Positions 43,308 to 52,590 of a stretch of 64,000 nucleotides of DNA are shown piece by piece. Below the pieces are notes generated by a model. That model worked only from the letters and a program-made list of their open reading frames with translations, had not been told where the DNA came from and made no database searches. The first letter of the stretch is position 1, and the number at the start of each line of letters is the position of its first letter. Position numbers and translations under genes: made by a program. This DNA comes from Verrucomicrobiia bacterium (GTDB lineage: Bacteria; Verrucomicrobiota; Verrucomicrobiia; Limisphaerales; JAEYXS01): NCBI GenBank assembly GCA_036405135.1, contig DASWYF010000038.1, forward strand, positions 1-64,000, in the 5' to 3' direction.

Positions 43308-46300
43308 ATGCGCTGTCTTTCCATGAAAACATTGCGTAACCGTGCGACCGGATTTTCCCTGGGTTCCTGCCTTGCTTGTTTGCTTGTGCTTGGCCTCGGA
43401 CTCCATGTTAACGCTCAAGCGGAGGGTGTTCCAAGTGCGGGCTATGCCAGCAAGTGGCAGGACCACAGCTCTCCGGCGCCGATGACTTCATTCAAAAATT
43501 GGGCAGAACAATATTCAACGGCCGCTCCGGCAGTGCAGGGGGGGATGGAGAATCAAGGTGTGAATCTGGCCCGCCAGCGCCGTGCATTGTTGGAGTCAAT
43601 GATCAAAACAAATCCGGCATTGGCGATCTCATTGAGTGTTCCTGTGAGCGTGCGAGACCGTCTTCCGGCCAACGTGCAGGCAGAGCTGGAAACGAAGGTA
43701 TCCGGGCAGGGCGATCTCCAAGTGCTTTGCGCGCTTCCTTCCCGGTTGACCCGAATCCCTCAGCAGGGCGTTTTTACCACGGTGACGTTGAACGGCACCG
43801 TTTACAACGCGTATACCTATGGACGGCGTTCCGGCCAGACTACCAAGATCGGCGTGCCGCTTCACGGTATCGCGGTTGGCTCCCTGCTTGCCTTGCATGA
43901 AAGCCCTGTTCGTGAATTGGAACCGGGTGAGTTTCAGGTGTTGAATCTGCCAGCGGTCAATCTGGCGGACGGTGCCGCCAGTGGAGTGACGGCGGTGATC
44001 GGTGATCAGGTCTATACCTTTGCCAGCAGGGGGCAACTTCAGGAAGCCGCCCGTCAACTGGAAGAGGCTGAAACAGGTTTCAGCCCCGCGCCCAAGCAAT
44101 CAGCCGCTTCAATTCTTCAGCCTGGCACGACTGCAGCCGCCGTTCCCAATCTGGGCAGTCCATGGACTGAGGGCCTGAAAAACGTTTTGATCATCCGGGT
44201 TGATTTTTCTGATGTGCCGGGAGACCCGCGGAGCCGCGGGGCATCGCCGACAATTTACACCGCAGCCTACGTCAAGAATCTGGCGGATACGGAGGTGAAT
44301 CCATACTACATCACCAGTTCCTACGGAAAGACCAGTCTGACCAACACGGTGACCAGCCAGCTCTATCGCATGCCCAATCCGGCGTCATTTTACGCGACGA
44401 ATTTCAACGTGGATGCGATGCATCTGCATGCGCGCACTCTGGCTTCGTCCAACTACAATATCGCGAGTTACGACCGTATCGTGGTCTTGTTTTCCCCATT
44501 GGAAAATCTAGCCAATTCGACGATCACCTTTGGCGGCCTCGCTCAGCTTGGCGCTACGAATCTGTGGGTCAATGGGGAATGGGATTTCCGCATCTACTCG
44601 CATGAGCTGGGGCATACATACGGCTTGATTCACGGTAATCTGTGGCAGGTGACGGGTGCCAACCCGGCCAACTTGGGTGGCACCAGCGTGGAGTACGGTG
44701 ATGATTTTGAGACCCAAGGTGCGAACTTTGCGGACACGCCGCTGGTGGATTTCAACCCGTGGTTCAAGAACATGCTGGATTGGATTCCGAACACGAACAT
44801 CATCACGGTGACTTCCAACGGCACCTATCGTGTCAGCCGCTTCGACCATTCGCCGGGCACTGGTATCTTGGCGCTGAGAATCCCGAAGGACGGCACCCGC
44901 AATTACTGGGTGGCTTGCAAACGCTCTTTCACGAACAACACCTCGATGAACACAGGCGCGTATATTTTTTGGGGTTACAATGTCAATGCCAACAGTGACC
45001 TGCTGGATATGACCACACCCGGAGTGGGAGTGCAGGATGCTGCGTTGGGGCTGTCGCGCTCCTTCGTGGATACTAACGCGAACATCACCATCACGCCGGT
45101 GGCCAACGGCATTGTGGGCGGTGTTCAATATCTGGATGTGCAGGTTCTGCTCGGCCCCAATACCAACGTGGTGACCATCGATGCCGACAATCCTCAAGTG
45201 GTTGAAAACGACACGGGGACGACCAACATCACCTTCAATATCGGTCTTTCTGGCCCGACCACCTCACCTGTGACTGTCAATTATCTCTTGAGTTCGGTGA
45301 CTGCGGTGGTGGGAACGGATGTCGTAGCAACGAATGGCACGGTCACCTTCAATGCCGGTCAAACCAATGTTACAGTGACGGCGCAGGTGATCGGTGATTT
45401 GGAGGTCGAGGTGAATGAGTATTTCCGCCTGACGCTAACGAATGCTTCCATCAACGCGAGCATCTTCCAGACGGGCGGCATCGGCACAATCATAGACGAC
45501 GATCTGGAAGGCGTGGTTGACTTGATTGTGAATCCAAATACCAACGCGCTGCAACTGGTCTCCGCGTTGATCAACACGAACAGCGGGCTGATCGTGCGTG
45601 GGGTCCAGTTGAAAGCACACGGCACAGGCAGCAGCCTGAGCGCTGGCACTTATCAGCTGGTAGGGCCGACAACGCCACATACATATGGGCTCACACGTCC
45701 GGGCATTGTCCTGTCATCCGGTGATGTTGATGACTATGAAACCGGTCCCAATTACATAAACGGTCTTACGACAGCCTTTAATGTTCCTGCGGATTCGGCC
45801 CAAGAAACTCTCTTGGACAAAATCACCGGTGGTGGTTGGGATCATTATGATGCCACCCAGCTGGATGTGTATTTCGACGTAGCACCTGGCTCGAACAATG
45901 TGACGTTCCAGATCGTCTTCGGTTCAGAGGAGTATCCGGACTTCGTCAACTCCCCGTTTGTGGACGGGTTCGGCATCTTCCTGAACGGGACCAACATCGC
46001 CTTTGAGAATCTACGACCAGTGAACATCAATCATCCTTCCTTCACCCCAGTGGCGGGAACCGAGCTTAATGGATTGTTGGCACCCGGTGGACAGGCTGTG
46101 CTGACTTTCTCGACCTTGGTTGTGCCCAATTCCGTCAGCAACCGCCTGACATTTATCGTGGCAGATACTACGGACGCGTCTTTGGACACGACGGTCTACA
46201 TATCATCTCTGGCAGCGGTCGAGCCGCCGCCATTGCCGATCGCAACAGTATTTGATGCTTTGCCGGTGATCGAAGGCAACTCCTTCACCAACATCGCATT

Positions 46301-49300
46301 TGAAGTGCGGTTGTCGTTAGTGTCCACCCAAAAGGTGACGATGTCTTATTTTGCTGCGAACGGCAGCGCCAAGCGCGGAGAGGATTTCTTGAACACCTCT
46401 GGAACGCTCACCTTCCTGCCGGGTGTGACAAATGCCTTCATCAATGTCCCGATCGTGGGCGATCTGTATGATGAACCTGACGAGGGGTTCTCAGTGGTCA
46501 TTTTCTCGCCAACGAATGCCTACATCGGACGTGCCCAAGCCTTTTCATCCATCTTGGATGATGATTTGCAAGCGGCGAAGATCAGCGTTGCGGATGGCAC
46601 TATCACAGAAGGCGATTCGGGCACCATTGATTTTTCATTCACCGTGAAGCTGTCTGAGCCAAGCGGGCATGTGGTGAAGGTGAATTATGGAACGGCCCCG
46701 GGAACGGCTGCGGTGGGGCTGGATTATATCCCAGTGTCGGGGACGCTGGCTTTTGAGCCGGGACAGACGAATCAGACGATCACTGTCAAGGTGGTCGGGG
46801 ATACAATCTTTGAAAACAGTGAAACGTTCTTCCTTAACATATCCAGTCCTGTTTTCGCCACGATTGACGACAACCAAGGACAGGCGACTATAACGGACAA
46901 TGACGTGGCACCGGCGGTCAATGTGGCGGATGCCTCGGTGGCTGAGGGAGATGCCGGCACGGCGAGCCTTACCTTTAATGTGACGCTCTCCAATCCGTCT
47001 GCATCGGCGGTGACGGTGAATTATGCGACGGCCAATGGGACTGCTACCACGGCCGATTCAGATTATGCTGCCACTTCAGGTGTGTTGACATTTACGCCGG
47101 GCGAAGTGCAGGCGAGCGTGACCGTGCTGGTGAATGGAGATCTGGCGGAAGAAGCGAACGAAACGTTCACGTTGAGTCTGAGCGGTGCAGTAAATGCCAC
47201 TGCGGGAGATATGTCTGCCACTGGCACGATCCTTAATGATGATGGACCACATCTGTCCATCGCCTCCGTCAGCGTGCGCGAAGGGGCTGCGGCCACGACG
47301 ACCAACGCGGTCTTCACGGTGACGTTGATCAAGCCGGATGCGGATACAGTATCGGTGGAATATGAGGTCATCGCTGGTACTGCCACTGCGGGAGCGGATT
47401 ATGTCACCACCAGCGGCAGCCTGTCGTTCCCGAGCGGAATCACCAGTCGCGAGATCACGGTGGTGGTAAACGGGGATGATGGCGGTGAAAACAATGAAAC
47501 CTTCACGGTCCGGTTGAAGAATGTGGTGAATGGAACAATTGCCAATAGTGATGCGACGGGGACTATCATTGATGACGATACCATTGCAAACCTGACAGCA
47601 GGACTGCATCTGCCCTCCACCAATATCTATGTGGCCCATCCTTTCACGGTGACATTGACCGTCACCAATCTAGGGACGTTCGGCGCGACCAATGTCGTGC
47701 TCGAGCATCCGTTGCCAGCCGGTTTCCAATTGCTTTCCTCGACCTTTGCTGCCGGGGCCGGCACAGTCAGCCAGACGGGTGGCACAGTTCGCGGTGTGGT
47801 GCCATTCTTGTTGGTCGGCCAATCAGCCCAGCTTTCATTACAGGTCGTTGGCAACACGGCTGGCAGCACGGAGTTTGTGGCGAATGTCAGTTCCACGCAA
47901 TTTGACGAGGATCAGAGTGATAACTCTGTGAGCCTCGATAAGGAATTGCTTGTGCCGACGGTTGCCATCCAGTCCGCCGGGAGCCTGCTGGTCGCTGAAA
48001 GTCTGACGCCAGCCAATCGTGGTCTGGATTCCGGTGAGACGGTGACGATGACCTTCTCATTGAGGAACGTGGGTAATATCGGCACCACCAATCTGGTGGC
48101 TGTATTGCGAAATGAATCTGGTGTCACCACTGGTGAACCCGCCAAGGTGTATGGCTCTATCTCAGCGGATGGGACGGTTGTAGGAAGGGACTTTGTGTTC
48201 TCTGTACAAGGTGCAGGCGGTTCCACTGTTTCTGCGGTGTTGGATATTTATGACCTGACGGGAGGAAATACTAATTCGTTGGGCAGTATCACTTACAATT
48301 ACCAGCTGGCCGAGAGCGTTACAGCTACCGGTGGTGCGGTGACGATCCCGGCGGTTGGCCAGGCAGAGACCTACCCGACCACGGTGAACATTGCCGGTTT
48401 ACAGGGGCGTGTTTCGAAGGTGACTGTGCAGCTTGCCGGCATCACACATGGGTTCCCGGATGACTTGGACATTCTGCTGGTGGCACCGAATGGCAAGGGA
48501 GTGGTGCTTATGTCGGATGCGGGCGCGGGATTGGATTTGGTGAATGTCAACCTGACCATTACGGACAGCGCGACGGCCAGCCTCCCTGATTCGGCCAAGA
48601 TCAACAGCGGTGTATACAAACCCACGAACCATGGCGGCAGTGATACTTTCCCTCTGGCACCGAGCGGGCCTTACGGTACGAATCTCGCCTCCTTTACTGG
48701 CATTGTGCCGAATGGCGACTGGCAGTTATACATCGTGGACGATGGTGCCGGAGATGGCGGTTCCATCACGGGTTGGAGTTTGATTATTGAGACGACCATA
48801 CCGGCTGATCCGGTGGCGGAACTGGTGGTCAGCGGCATCGTTTCTCCGAATCCGTCATACGTGGGGCAGAACTTCACCTACACCGTGGCAGTCGCCAACA
48901 TGGGGCCGGCAGCGGCCACCAATTTGCGTTTGACGAGCATGCTGCCGACGGGTGTCACGTTTGTGAACGGAGTGCCTGCGCCAGCATTGGTTTCGGGTAG
49001 CGAGGTGAGGTTTGACTTGGGCGCCCTTGCGGTCGGTAACACAGCGACGGTGACGATTGAAGCGGTCAGCAGCGGAGCTGGCACGCCCACGAATATCGTG
49101 AGTGTGGTTGCAAATGAGATCGATCTGCAGCCGGGCAATAACACAGCGGCGATCGGTCTCCGCGTGAACCGGGTGACGACTCTCTCTCCAGATGCCGGTT
49201 CAAGTTCTGGTGGCAATTTCACCTTGAATCTGGCCGGCCAGCCTGGCTTGACATATGTAATCGAAGTTTCTACGAACTTGGTGAACTGGACCCCGATCTT

Positions 49301-49391
49301 CACCAACACTACGTTGAATGGTGCGGTCAGCTTTACCGACACCAACTCGATTGGTAAAGGTCTGCGGTTCTACCGTGCCTTGGAGCAATAG
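43308..49391 (+). CDS. Secreted M11-like zinc metallopeptidase with Calx-beta, choice-of-anchor L, DUF11, P domain and FYR tail
   Basis: A 2,027-residue protein; signal peptide from about Met6 to VNAQA. The peptidase region (about 285-600) has HELGHTYGLIH (His432, Glu433, His436, His442), the HExxHxxGxxH metzincin zinc site, then a YGDDFETQG...W segment as in gametolysin-type (M11) peptidases. Next come a Calx-beta domain (about 620-735), a choice-of-anchor L-type domain (GSEEYPDFVN, FGIFLNG, about 871-895), four Calx-beta domains (46225-47590), DUF11, CARDB-like, P domain (48310-48810), DUF11 and the shared tail RFYRALEQ. The last five units repeat the order at the end of the giant protein upstream. 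It has its own 125-bp upstream gap and a terminator. Substrate unknown. Confidence 0.82.
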   Translation: MRCLSMKTLRNRATGFSLGSCLACLLVLGLGLHVNAQAEGVPSAGYASKWQDHSSPAPMTSFKNWAEQYSTAAPAVQGGMENQGVNLARQRRALLESMIKTNPALAISLSVPVSVRDRLPANVQAELETKVSGQGDLQVLCALPSRLTRIPQQGVFTTVTLNGTVYNAYTYGRRSGQTTKIGVPLHGIAVGSLLALHESPVRELEPGEFQVLNLPAVNLADGAASGVTAVIGDQVYTFASRGQLQEAARQLEEAETGFSPAPKQSAASILQPGTTAAAVPNLGSPWTEGLKNVLIIRVDFSDVPGDPRSRGASPTIYTAAYVKNLADTEVNPYYITSSYGKTSLTNTVTSQLYRMPNPASFYATNFNVDAMHLHARTLASSNYNIASYDRIVVLFSPLENLANSTITFGGLAQLGATNLWVNGEWDFRIYSHELGHTYGLIHGNLWQVTGANPANLGGTSVEYGDDFETQGANFADTPLVDFNPWFKNMLDWIPNTNIITVTSNGTYRVSRFDHSPGTGILALRIPKDGTRNYWVACKRSFTNNTSMNTGAYIFWGYNVNANSDLLDMTTPGVGVQDAALGLSRSFVDTNANITITPVANGIVGGVQYLDVQVLLGPNTNVVTIDADNPQVVENDTGTTNITFNIGLSGPTTSPVTVNYLLSSVTAVVGTDVVATNGTVTFNAGQTNVTVTAQVIGDLEVEVNEYFRLTLTNASINASIFQTGGIGTIIDDDLEGVVDLIVNPNTNALQLVSALINTNSGLIVRGVQLKAHGTGSSLSAGTYQLVGPTTPHTYGLTRPGIVLSSGDVDDYETGPNYINGLTTAFNVPADSAQETLLDKITGGGWDHYDATQLDVYFDVAPGSNNVTFQIVFGSEEYPDFVNSPFVDGFGIFLNGTNIAFENLRPVNINHPSFTPVAGTELNGLLAPGGQAVLTFSTLVVPNSVSNRLTFIVADTTDASLDTTVYISSLAAVEPPPLPIATVFDALPVIEGNSFTNIAFEVRLSLVSTQKVTMSYFAANGSAKRGEDFLNTSGTLTFLPGVTNAFINVPIVGDLYDEPDEGFSVVIFSPTNAYIGRAQAFSSILDDDLQAAKISVADGTITEGDSGTIDFSFTVKLSEPSGHVVKVNYGTAPGTAAVGLDYIPVSGTLAFEPGQTNQTITVKVVGDTIFENSETFFLNISSPVFATIDDNQGQATITDNDVAPAVNVADASVAEGDAGTASLTFNVTLSNPSASAVTVNYATANGTATTADSDYAATSGVLTFTPGEVQASVTVLVNGDLAEEANETFTLSLSGAVNATAGDMSATGTILNDDGPHLSIASVSVREGAAATTTNAVFTVTLIKPDADTVSVEYEVIAGTATAGADYVTTSGSLSFPSGITSREITVVVNGDDGGENNETFTVRLKNVVNGTIANSDATGTIIDDDTIANLTAGLHLPSTNIYVAHPFTVTLTVTNLGTFGATNVVLEHPLPAGFQLLSSTFAAGAGTVSQTGGTVRGVVPFLLVGQSAQLSLQVVGNTAGSTEFVANVSSTQFDEDQSDNSVSLDKELLVPTVAIQSAGSLLVAESLTPANRGLDSGETVTMTFSLRNVGNIGTTNLVAVLRNESGVTTGEPAKVYGSISADGTVVGRDFVFSVQGAGGSTVSAVLDIYDLTGGNTNSLGSITYNYQLAESVTATGGAVTIPAVGQAETYPTTVNIAGLQGRVSKVTVQLAGITHGFPDDLDILLVAPNGKGVVLMSDAGAGLDLVNVNLTITDSATASLPDSAKINSGVYKPTNHGGSDTFPLAPSGPYGTNLASFTGIVPNGDWQLYIVDDGAGDGGSITGWSLIIETTIPADPVAELVVSGIVSPNPSYVGQNFTYTVAVANMGPAAATNLRLTSMLPTGVTFVNGVPAPALVSGSEVRFDLGALAVGNTATVTIEAVSSGAGTPTNIVSVVANEIDLQPGNNTAAIGLRVNRVTTLSPDAGSSSGGNFTLNLAGQPGLTYVIEVSTNLVNWTPIFTNTTLNGAVSFTDTNSIGKGLRFYRALEQ

Positions 49392-49420
49392 TCTGCAGTT
49401 CAGGATAATCTTAAAAAATC

Positions 49421-49450
49421 AAAAGGCCGCTCCAAGGAGCGGCCTTTTTG
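49421..49450. terminator. Bidirectional terminator between convergent genes
   Basis: AAAAGGCCGCTCC, loop AA, GGAGCGGCCTTTTT: a stem flanked by an A-run and a T-run. It can end both the metallopeptidase gene (plus) and the lipoprotein gene (minus). Confidence 0.9.
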
Positions 49451-49472
49451 CTTTTGAAATGATTCAAACTGA

Positions 49473-49856
49473 CTATTCCACGATCTTCAACTGATAGGGC
49501 GGGGATACTTTACTGTCGTTCAGCCGGGTGGGAACGGTTGTGTATTTGAAGTCGAATTTGTAATGGTAATTCAGGAACTTGCCGTCATTCGCGACGGGGA
49601 CCAAGGCTTCCCATCGGTTGGTGAGGAGCTGGGTTTGCCGCATGGCGTATTCGTTGGTACCTACGATGACCTTTGGGGCGATGGTATCATAGCGTATGCT
49701 GCGCTGGTTGCTTCGCCATTCAGCCTCGATGAGGTACAGGCCGGAATTATTGCGCGGTTGCTGTTTCGGCGTGAGGTTGACGATGGAACTGGAGGTGCAA
49801 CCGGTCAGGCCCAAGGCCAGCAGCCCCAACGTCAATGCTTTGCTAGTGAAACCCAT
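49473..49856 (-). CDS. Small hypothetical lipoprotein
   Basis: A 127-residue protein with a lipoprotein signal peptide: a hydrophobic run ending in the lipobox LTGC, giving lipidated Cys20. The remaining 107 residues (for example YLIEAEWRSNQRSIRY and FDFKYTTVPTRLNDSKVSP) look like a single beta-rich domain. I do not recognise a family. It is alone on its strand, convergent with the metallopeptidase gene and divergent from the chaperone gene, so probably a single-gene unit anchored in the outer or inner membrane. Confidence 0.65.
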   Translation of the reverse strand: MGFTSKALTLGLLALGLTGCTSSSIVNLTPKQQPRNNSGLYLIEAEWRSNQRSIRYDTIAPKVIVGTNEYAMRQTQLLTNRWEALVPVANDGKFLNYHYKFDFKYTTVPTRLNDSKVSPPYQLKIVE

Positions 49857-50011
49857 ATTTCAGCCAAGCCTGTCATATGGGGCGAAGTATTGTAAAGGTG
49901 GATTTGGCCTTAGAGGGTTGGGAATGTTAAAATTACCCAAAAGGGATGGAAAAACCGGTTGACCATGATCGCCGCTGGCCGATACCTTTCCCGCTCAATT
50001 TTTGGTCATAT

Positions 50012-51667
50012 ATGTTTTCATTTATTAGACGGCATCAGTATCTGGCGATGGTTTTTATCCTGCTGGTCATCGCCAGTTTCGTGATATTCTTCACCGACCG
50101 CTCGCACTTGGGTGGTGGAGAAAGCGCTTCGTTTGGATCTATCGACGGTCGCCCGGTCACCCGGTCTGAGTATATGAATGCGCGTAATGAGGCGATGCTG
50201 ACGCATTTCTTCCGTTTCCGTGACTGGCCGAGGGCAGGTTCCATGGCGGAGCAAATGGGCTGGAAATTGGAGCAGCAAACCATGGAGCGCATCATGCTCG
50301 CCCGACGCCTGAAAGAGGGTAATATGATTGTGGGCGAGGAAGCGGTGGCCAAACAGGTGGCGCAGCTTTTTCGCGGAGACGGTCAAACCAGCATCCGGGA
50401 TGCTTACAACAACTTTATCGAGCAACGCCTCAAGCCGCAGGGATTGACAGATGCGGATTTCCGCCGCTTTTTGCAGCACGAACTGGGCGGAGCGCAATTA
50501 GGTGCTTTGCACAGTTCAGGGGGACGCTTGGTGACGCCTGCGATGGCGGAGGCTGCCTATCGTTTTGAAAACCAGCGGGTGGAAACCAAAACTGTATCCT
50601 TTCAGGCTACCAATTATGTGGCCAAGGCCAAGGTAGGCATCGACCCGGCAGCGTTGACCCAGTATTACAGCAACCAAGTGGCAAATTACAATTTGCCCAC
50701 GCGGGTGCAGGTTTCCTATGTGACTTTCGAATCGATAAATTATCTGGCCGAGGCCGCATCACTCATGGTCAAGAACACCAATCTGAACGCGATCGTGGAG
50801 CAGATTTACAAGCAGCGCGGCAGTAATTCCTTCACCGATGAGAAGGGCGTGATTTTGTCTGCAGACAAGGCGAAGGAAAAGATCCGCGATGAAGCACGCA
50901 CAGAGGAGGCATCCCGTATCGCCCAGCAAAAAGCCTATGAATTTGCGGCTGAACTGCAGGAGATGGAGCCATTGTCCGCTGGCAACCTGGCCGGTCTGGC
51001 CGGGAGGAAAGGTTTCAAGGTTTTCGAGACGGAACCGTTTTCCGCCTTGGACGGCCCCAAAGGCATCAAGGAGTCTTCGCAGTTTTCCCAGCAGGCGTTT
51101 GCGCTGAACAACCAGCAGCCGTTTGCGCCGGAGCCGGTCCGTTCAGGGGATGATTTTTATGTAATCGCCTTCAAGAACCGGTTGCCTTCCATGCCACAGC
51201 CGTTTGAAGTGGTGAAGGCAAAGGTGGAGGCGGATTATGTCCAGCATCGCGCGATGCAGCTTGCCCGTGAGGCAGGAATCAATTTTGGCCAGGCGGTGAC
51301 AAATGGACTGGCTGCCGGGAAAAAATTCACTGATATCGCCAAAGAGCATAAAGCATCGGTTGTGAATGTGGCTCCGTTTGGTCGTCAAAGCGGTGCGGTC
51401 CCGGAGCTGGAATCGCTGCGTATTTCGCCGTTCCAGTACCGTTCGTCAGCCTTTGCGCACAAAGCCGGTGAGAGCAGCGGTTTTGTTTCATCCGGAGACG
51501 GGGGGTTTGTGTTGTTGGTGGAGAAGTTTCTGCCGGCGGATGAGACCAAGATGAAGTCGGAATTCAAAGAGTATCTTACCACGCTTCGCTCCCGGCAGGC
51601 CAGCCTTGTTTACAACGAATGGATGACCGGCCAGTTGCTGAACGCTGGCGTGGGTTCGGAAAAGTAG
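50012..51667 (+). CDS. PpiD/SurA-like periplasmic folding factor
   Basis: A 551-residue protein from ATG 50012 (upstream in-frame ATG 49946 gives an unlikely pre-sequence). A single N-terminal transmembrane segment (about 10-30, YLAMVFILLVIASFVIFF) is followed by a SurA_N_3-type chaperone domain (IDGRPVTRSEYMNARNE ... LKPQGLTDADFRRFLQHEL), long helical regions and a C-terminal half that repeats the folding-factor layout. The general arrangement matches PpiD, an inner-membrane-anchored periplasmic chaperone. The parvulin catalytic domain is not clearly recognisable, so PPIase activity is doubtful. Followed 20 bp later by the pseudouridine synthase gene. Confidence 0.72.
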   Translation: MFSFIRRHQYLAMVFILLVIASFVIFFTDRSHLGGGESASFGSIDGRPVTRSEYMNARNEAMLTHFFRFRDWPRAGSMAEQMGWKLEQQTMERIMLARRLKEGNMIVGEEAVAKQVAQLFRGDGQTSIRDAYNNFIEQRLKPQGLTDADFRRFLQHELGGAQLGALHSSGGRLVTPAMAEAAYRFENQRVETKTVSFQATNYVAKAKVGIDPAALTQYYSNQVANYNLPTRVQVSYVTFESINYLAEAASLMVKNTNLNAIVEQIYKQRGSNSFTDEKGVILSADKAKEKIRDEARTEEASRIAQQKAYEFAAELQEMEPLSAGNLAGLAGRKGFKVFETEPFSALDGPKGIKESSQFSQQAFALNNQQPFAPEPVRSGDDFYVIAFKNRLPSMPQPFEVVKAKVEADYVQHRAMQLAREAGINFGQAVTNGLAAGKKFTDIAKEHKASVVNVAPFGRQSGAVPELESLRISPFQYRSSAFAHKAGESSGFVSSGDGGFVLLVEKFLPADETKMKSEFKEYLTTLRSRQASLVYNEWMTGQLLNAGVGSEK

Positions 51668-51687
51668 CCTGAACCAGTGCAAAGTTT

Positions 51688-52590
51688 ATGAGCAATCCGG
51701 CGATTCGATTGAGTGCGCCGGAGTTGCGCCTCTCGTGGGAGATCCCAGTTGTTTACGAAGATGAACATCTGCTGGCGGTGGACAAGCCCGCCCAGTTGCT
51801 GAGTTCTCCGGACCGCTACGATCCGAATCGCCCCAACTTGATGCGTCTTCTGCATCAGGGGATTGAACGTCAGGCACCTTGGGCCAGGGAACGCGGTCTC
51901 ACCTACCTGTCTAACGCCCATCGTCTTGATTTTGAGACCAGCGGCGTGATCTTGCTGGCCAAGAACAAGCCGGCGCTGGTCGATCTGGCCAATCAGTTCG
52001 GTTCTGAGAAAACCGGCAAAGTCTATGTGGCACTAGTCCATGGCACGCCATATGAGCGCGAGTTTCAGGTGGATCAGAAACTGGCTCCGGATGACCGGCG
52101 TCCCGGCTTGATGCGGGTGGCTCCAAGGCAGGGAAAGAAGAGCCTCACTAAGTTCGAGGTCCGGGAATTGTATCGCGGCTACACGCTGATGCGTTGCCTG
52201 CCGAAAACGGGGAGAACTCACCAGATCCGCGTGCATCTTTGCTGGGCACGAATGCCTATCGTGGCGGATACAGTGTATAGCGGACAGCCGCTTTATCTCT
52301 CGCAGATCAAGCGTGCTTATCGGCCAGGGAAGGGGACTCAGGAGAAGCCTTTGATGGGGCGTGTAGCATTGCACGCCGAGTCTTTGACATTTACCCATCC
52401 CGTCACCAAGACGGAGGTGACAGTGGAAGCGGAGTGGCCGAAGGACCTGAAGGTGGCGGTGAAATATCTCCGTCAATTCGTCGGTGGTGCGTCACTGATG
52501 GTGCGCCCGCCAGAGAAGAAGAACAAGTTTGTAGGCGATGATGACGGCCATGCCGAGCATGAAGACGCCGGAGACGTGGGAGAGGCGTAG
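51688..52590 (+). CDS. RluA-family RNA pseudouridine synthase
   Basis: A 300-residue pseudouridine synthase. The catalytic Asp81 is in NAHRLDFETSGVILLAK, preceded by the family's VYEDEHLLAVDKPAQLL and followed by KTGRTHQIRVHL and RVALHAESLTF. No S4 domain is visible, as in RluA/RluC/RluD variants without it. The target uridine in rRNA or tRNA cannot be told. Its last 33 codons (52492-52590) are antisense to the convergent LysE-family gene; the tail after MVRPPEKKNKF is very acidic and His-rich, unlike the family, so the normal protein core probably ends near residue 270. Confidence 0.88.
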   Translation: MSNPAIRLSAPELRLSWEIPVVYEDEHLLAVDKPAQLLSSPDRYDPNRPNLMRLLHQGIERQAPWARERGLTYLSNAHRLDFETSGVILLAKNKPALVDLANQFGSEKTGKVYVALVHGTPYEREFQVDQKLAPDDRRPGLMRVAPRQGKKSLTKFEVRELYRGYTLMRCLPKTGRTHQIRVHLCWARMPIVADTVYSGQPLYLSQIKRAYRPGKGTQEKPLMGRVALHAESLTFTHPVTKTEVTVEAEWPKDLKVAVKYLRQFVGGASLMVRPPEKKNKFVGDDDGHAEHEDAGDVGEA

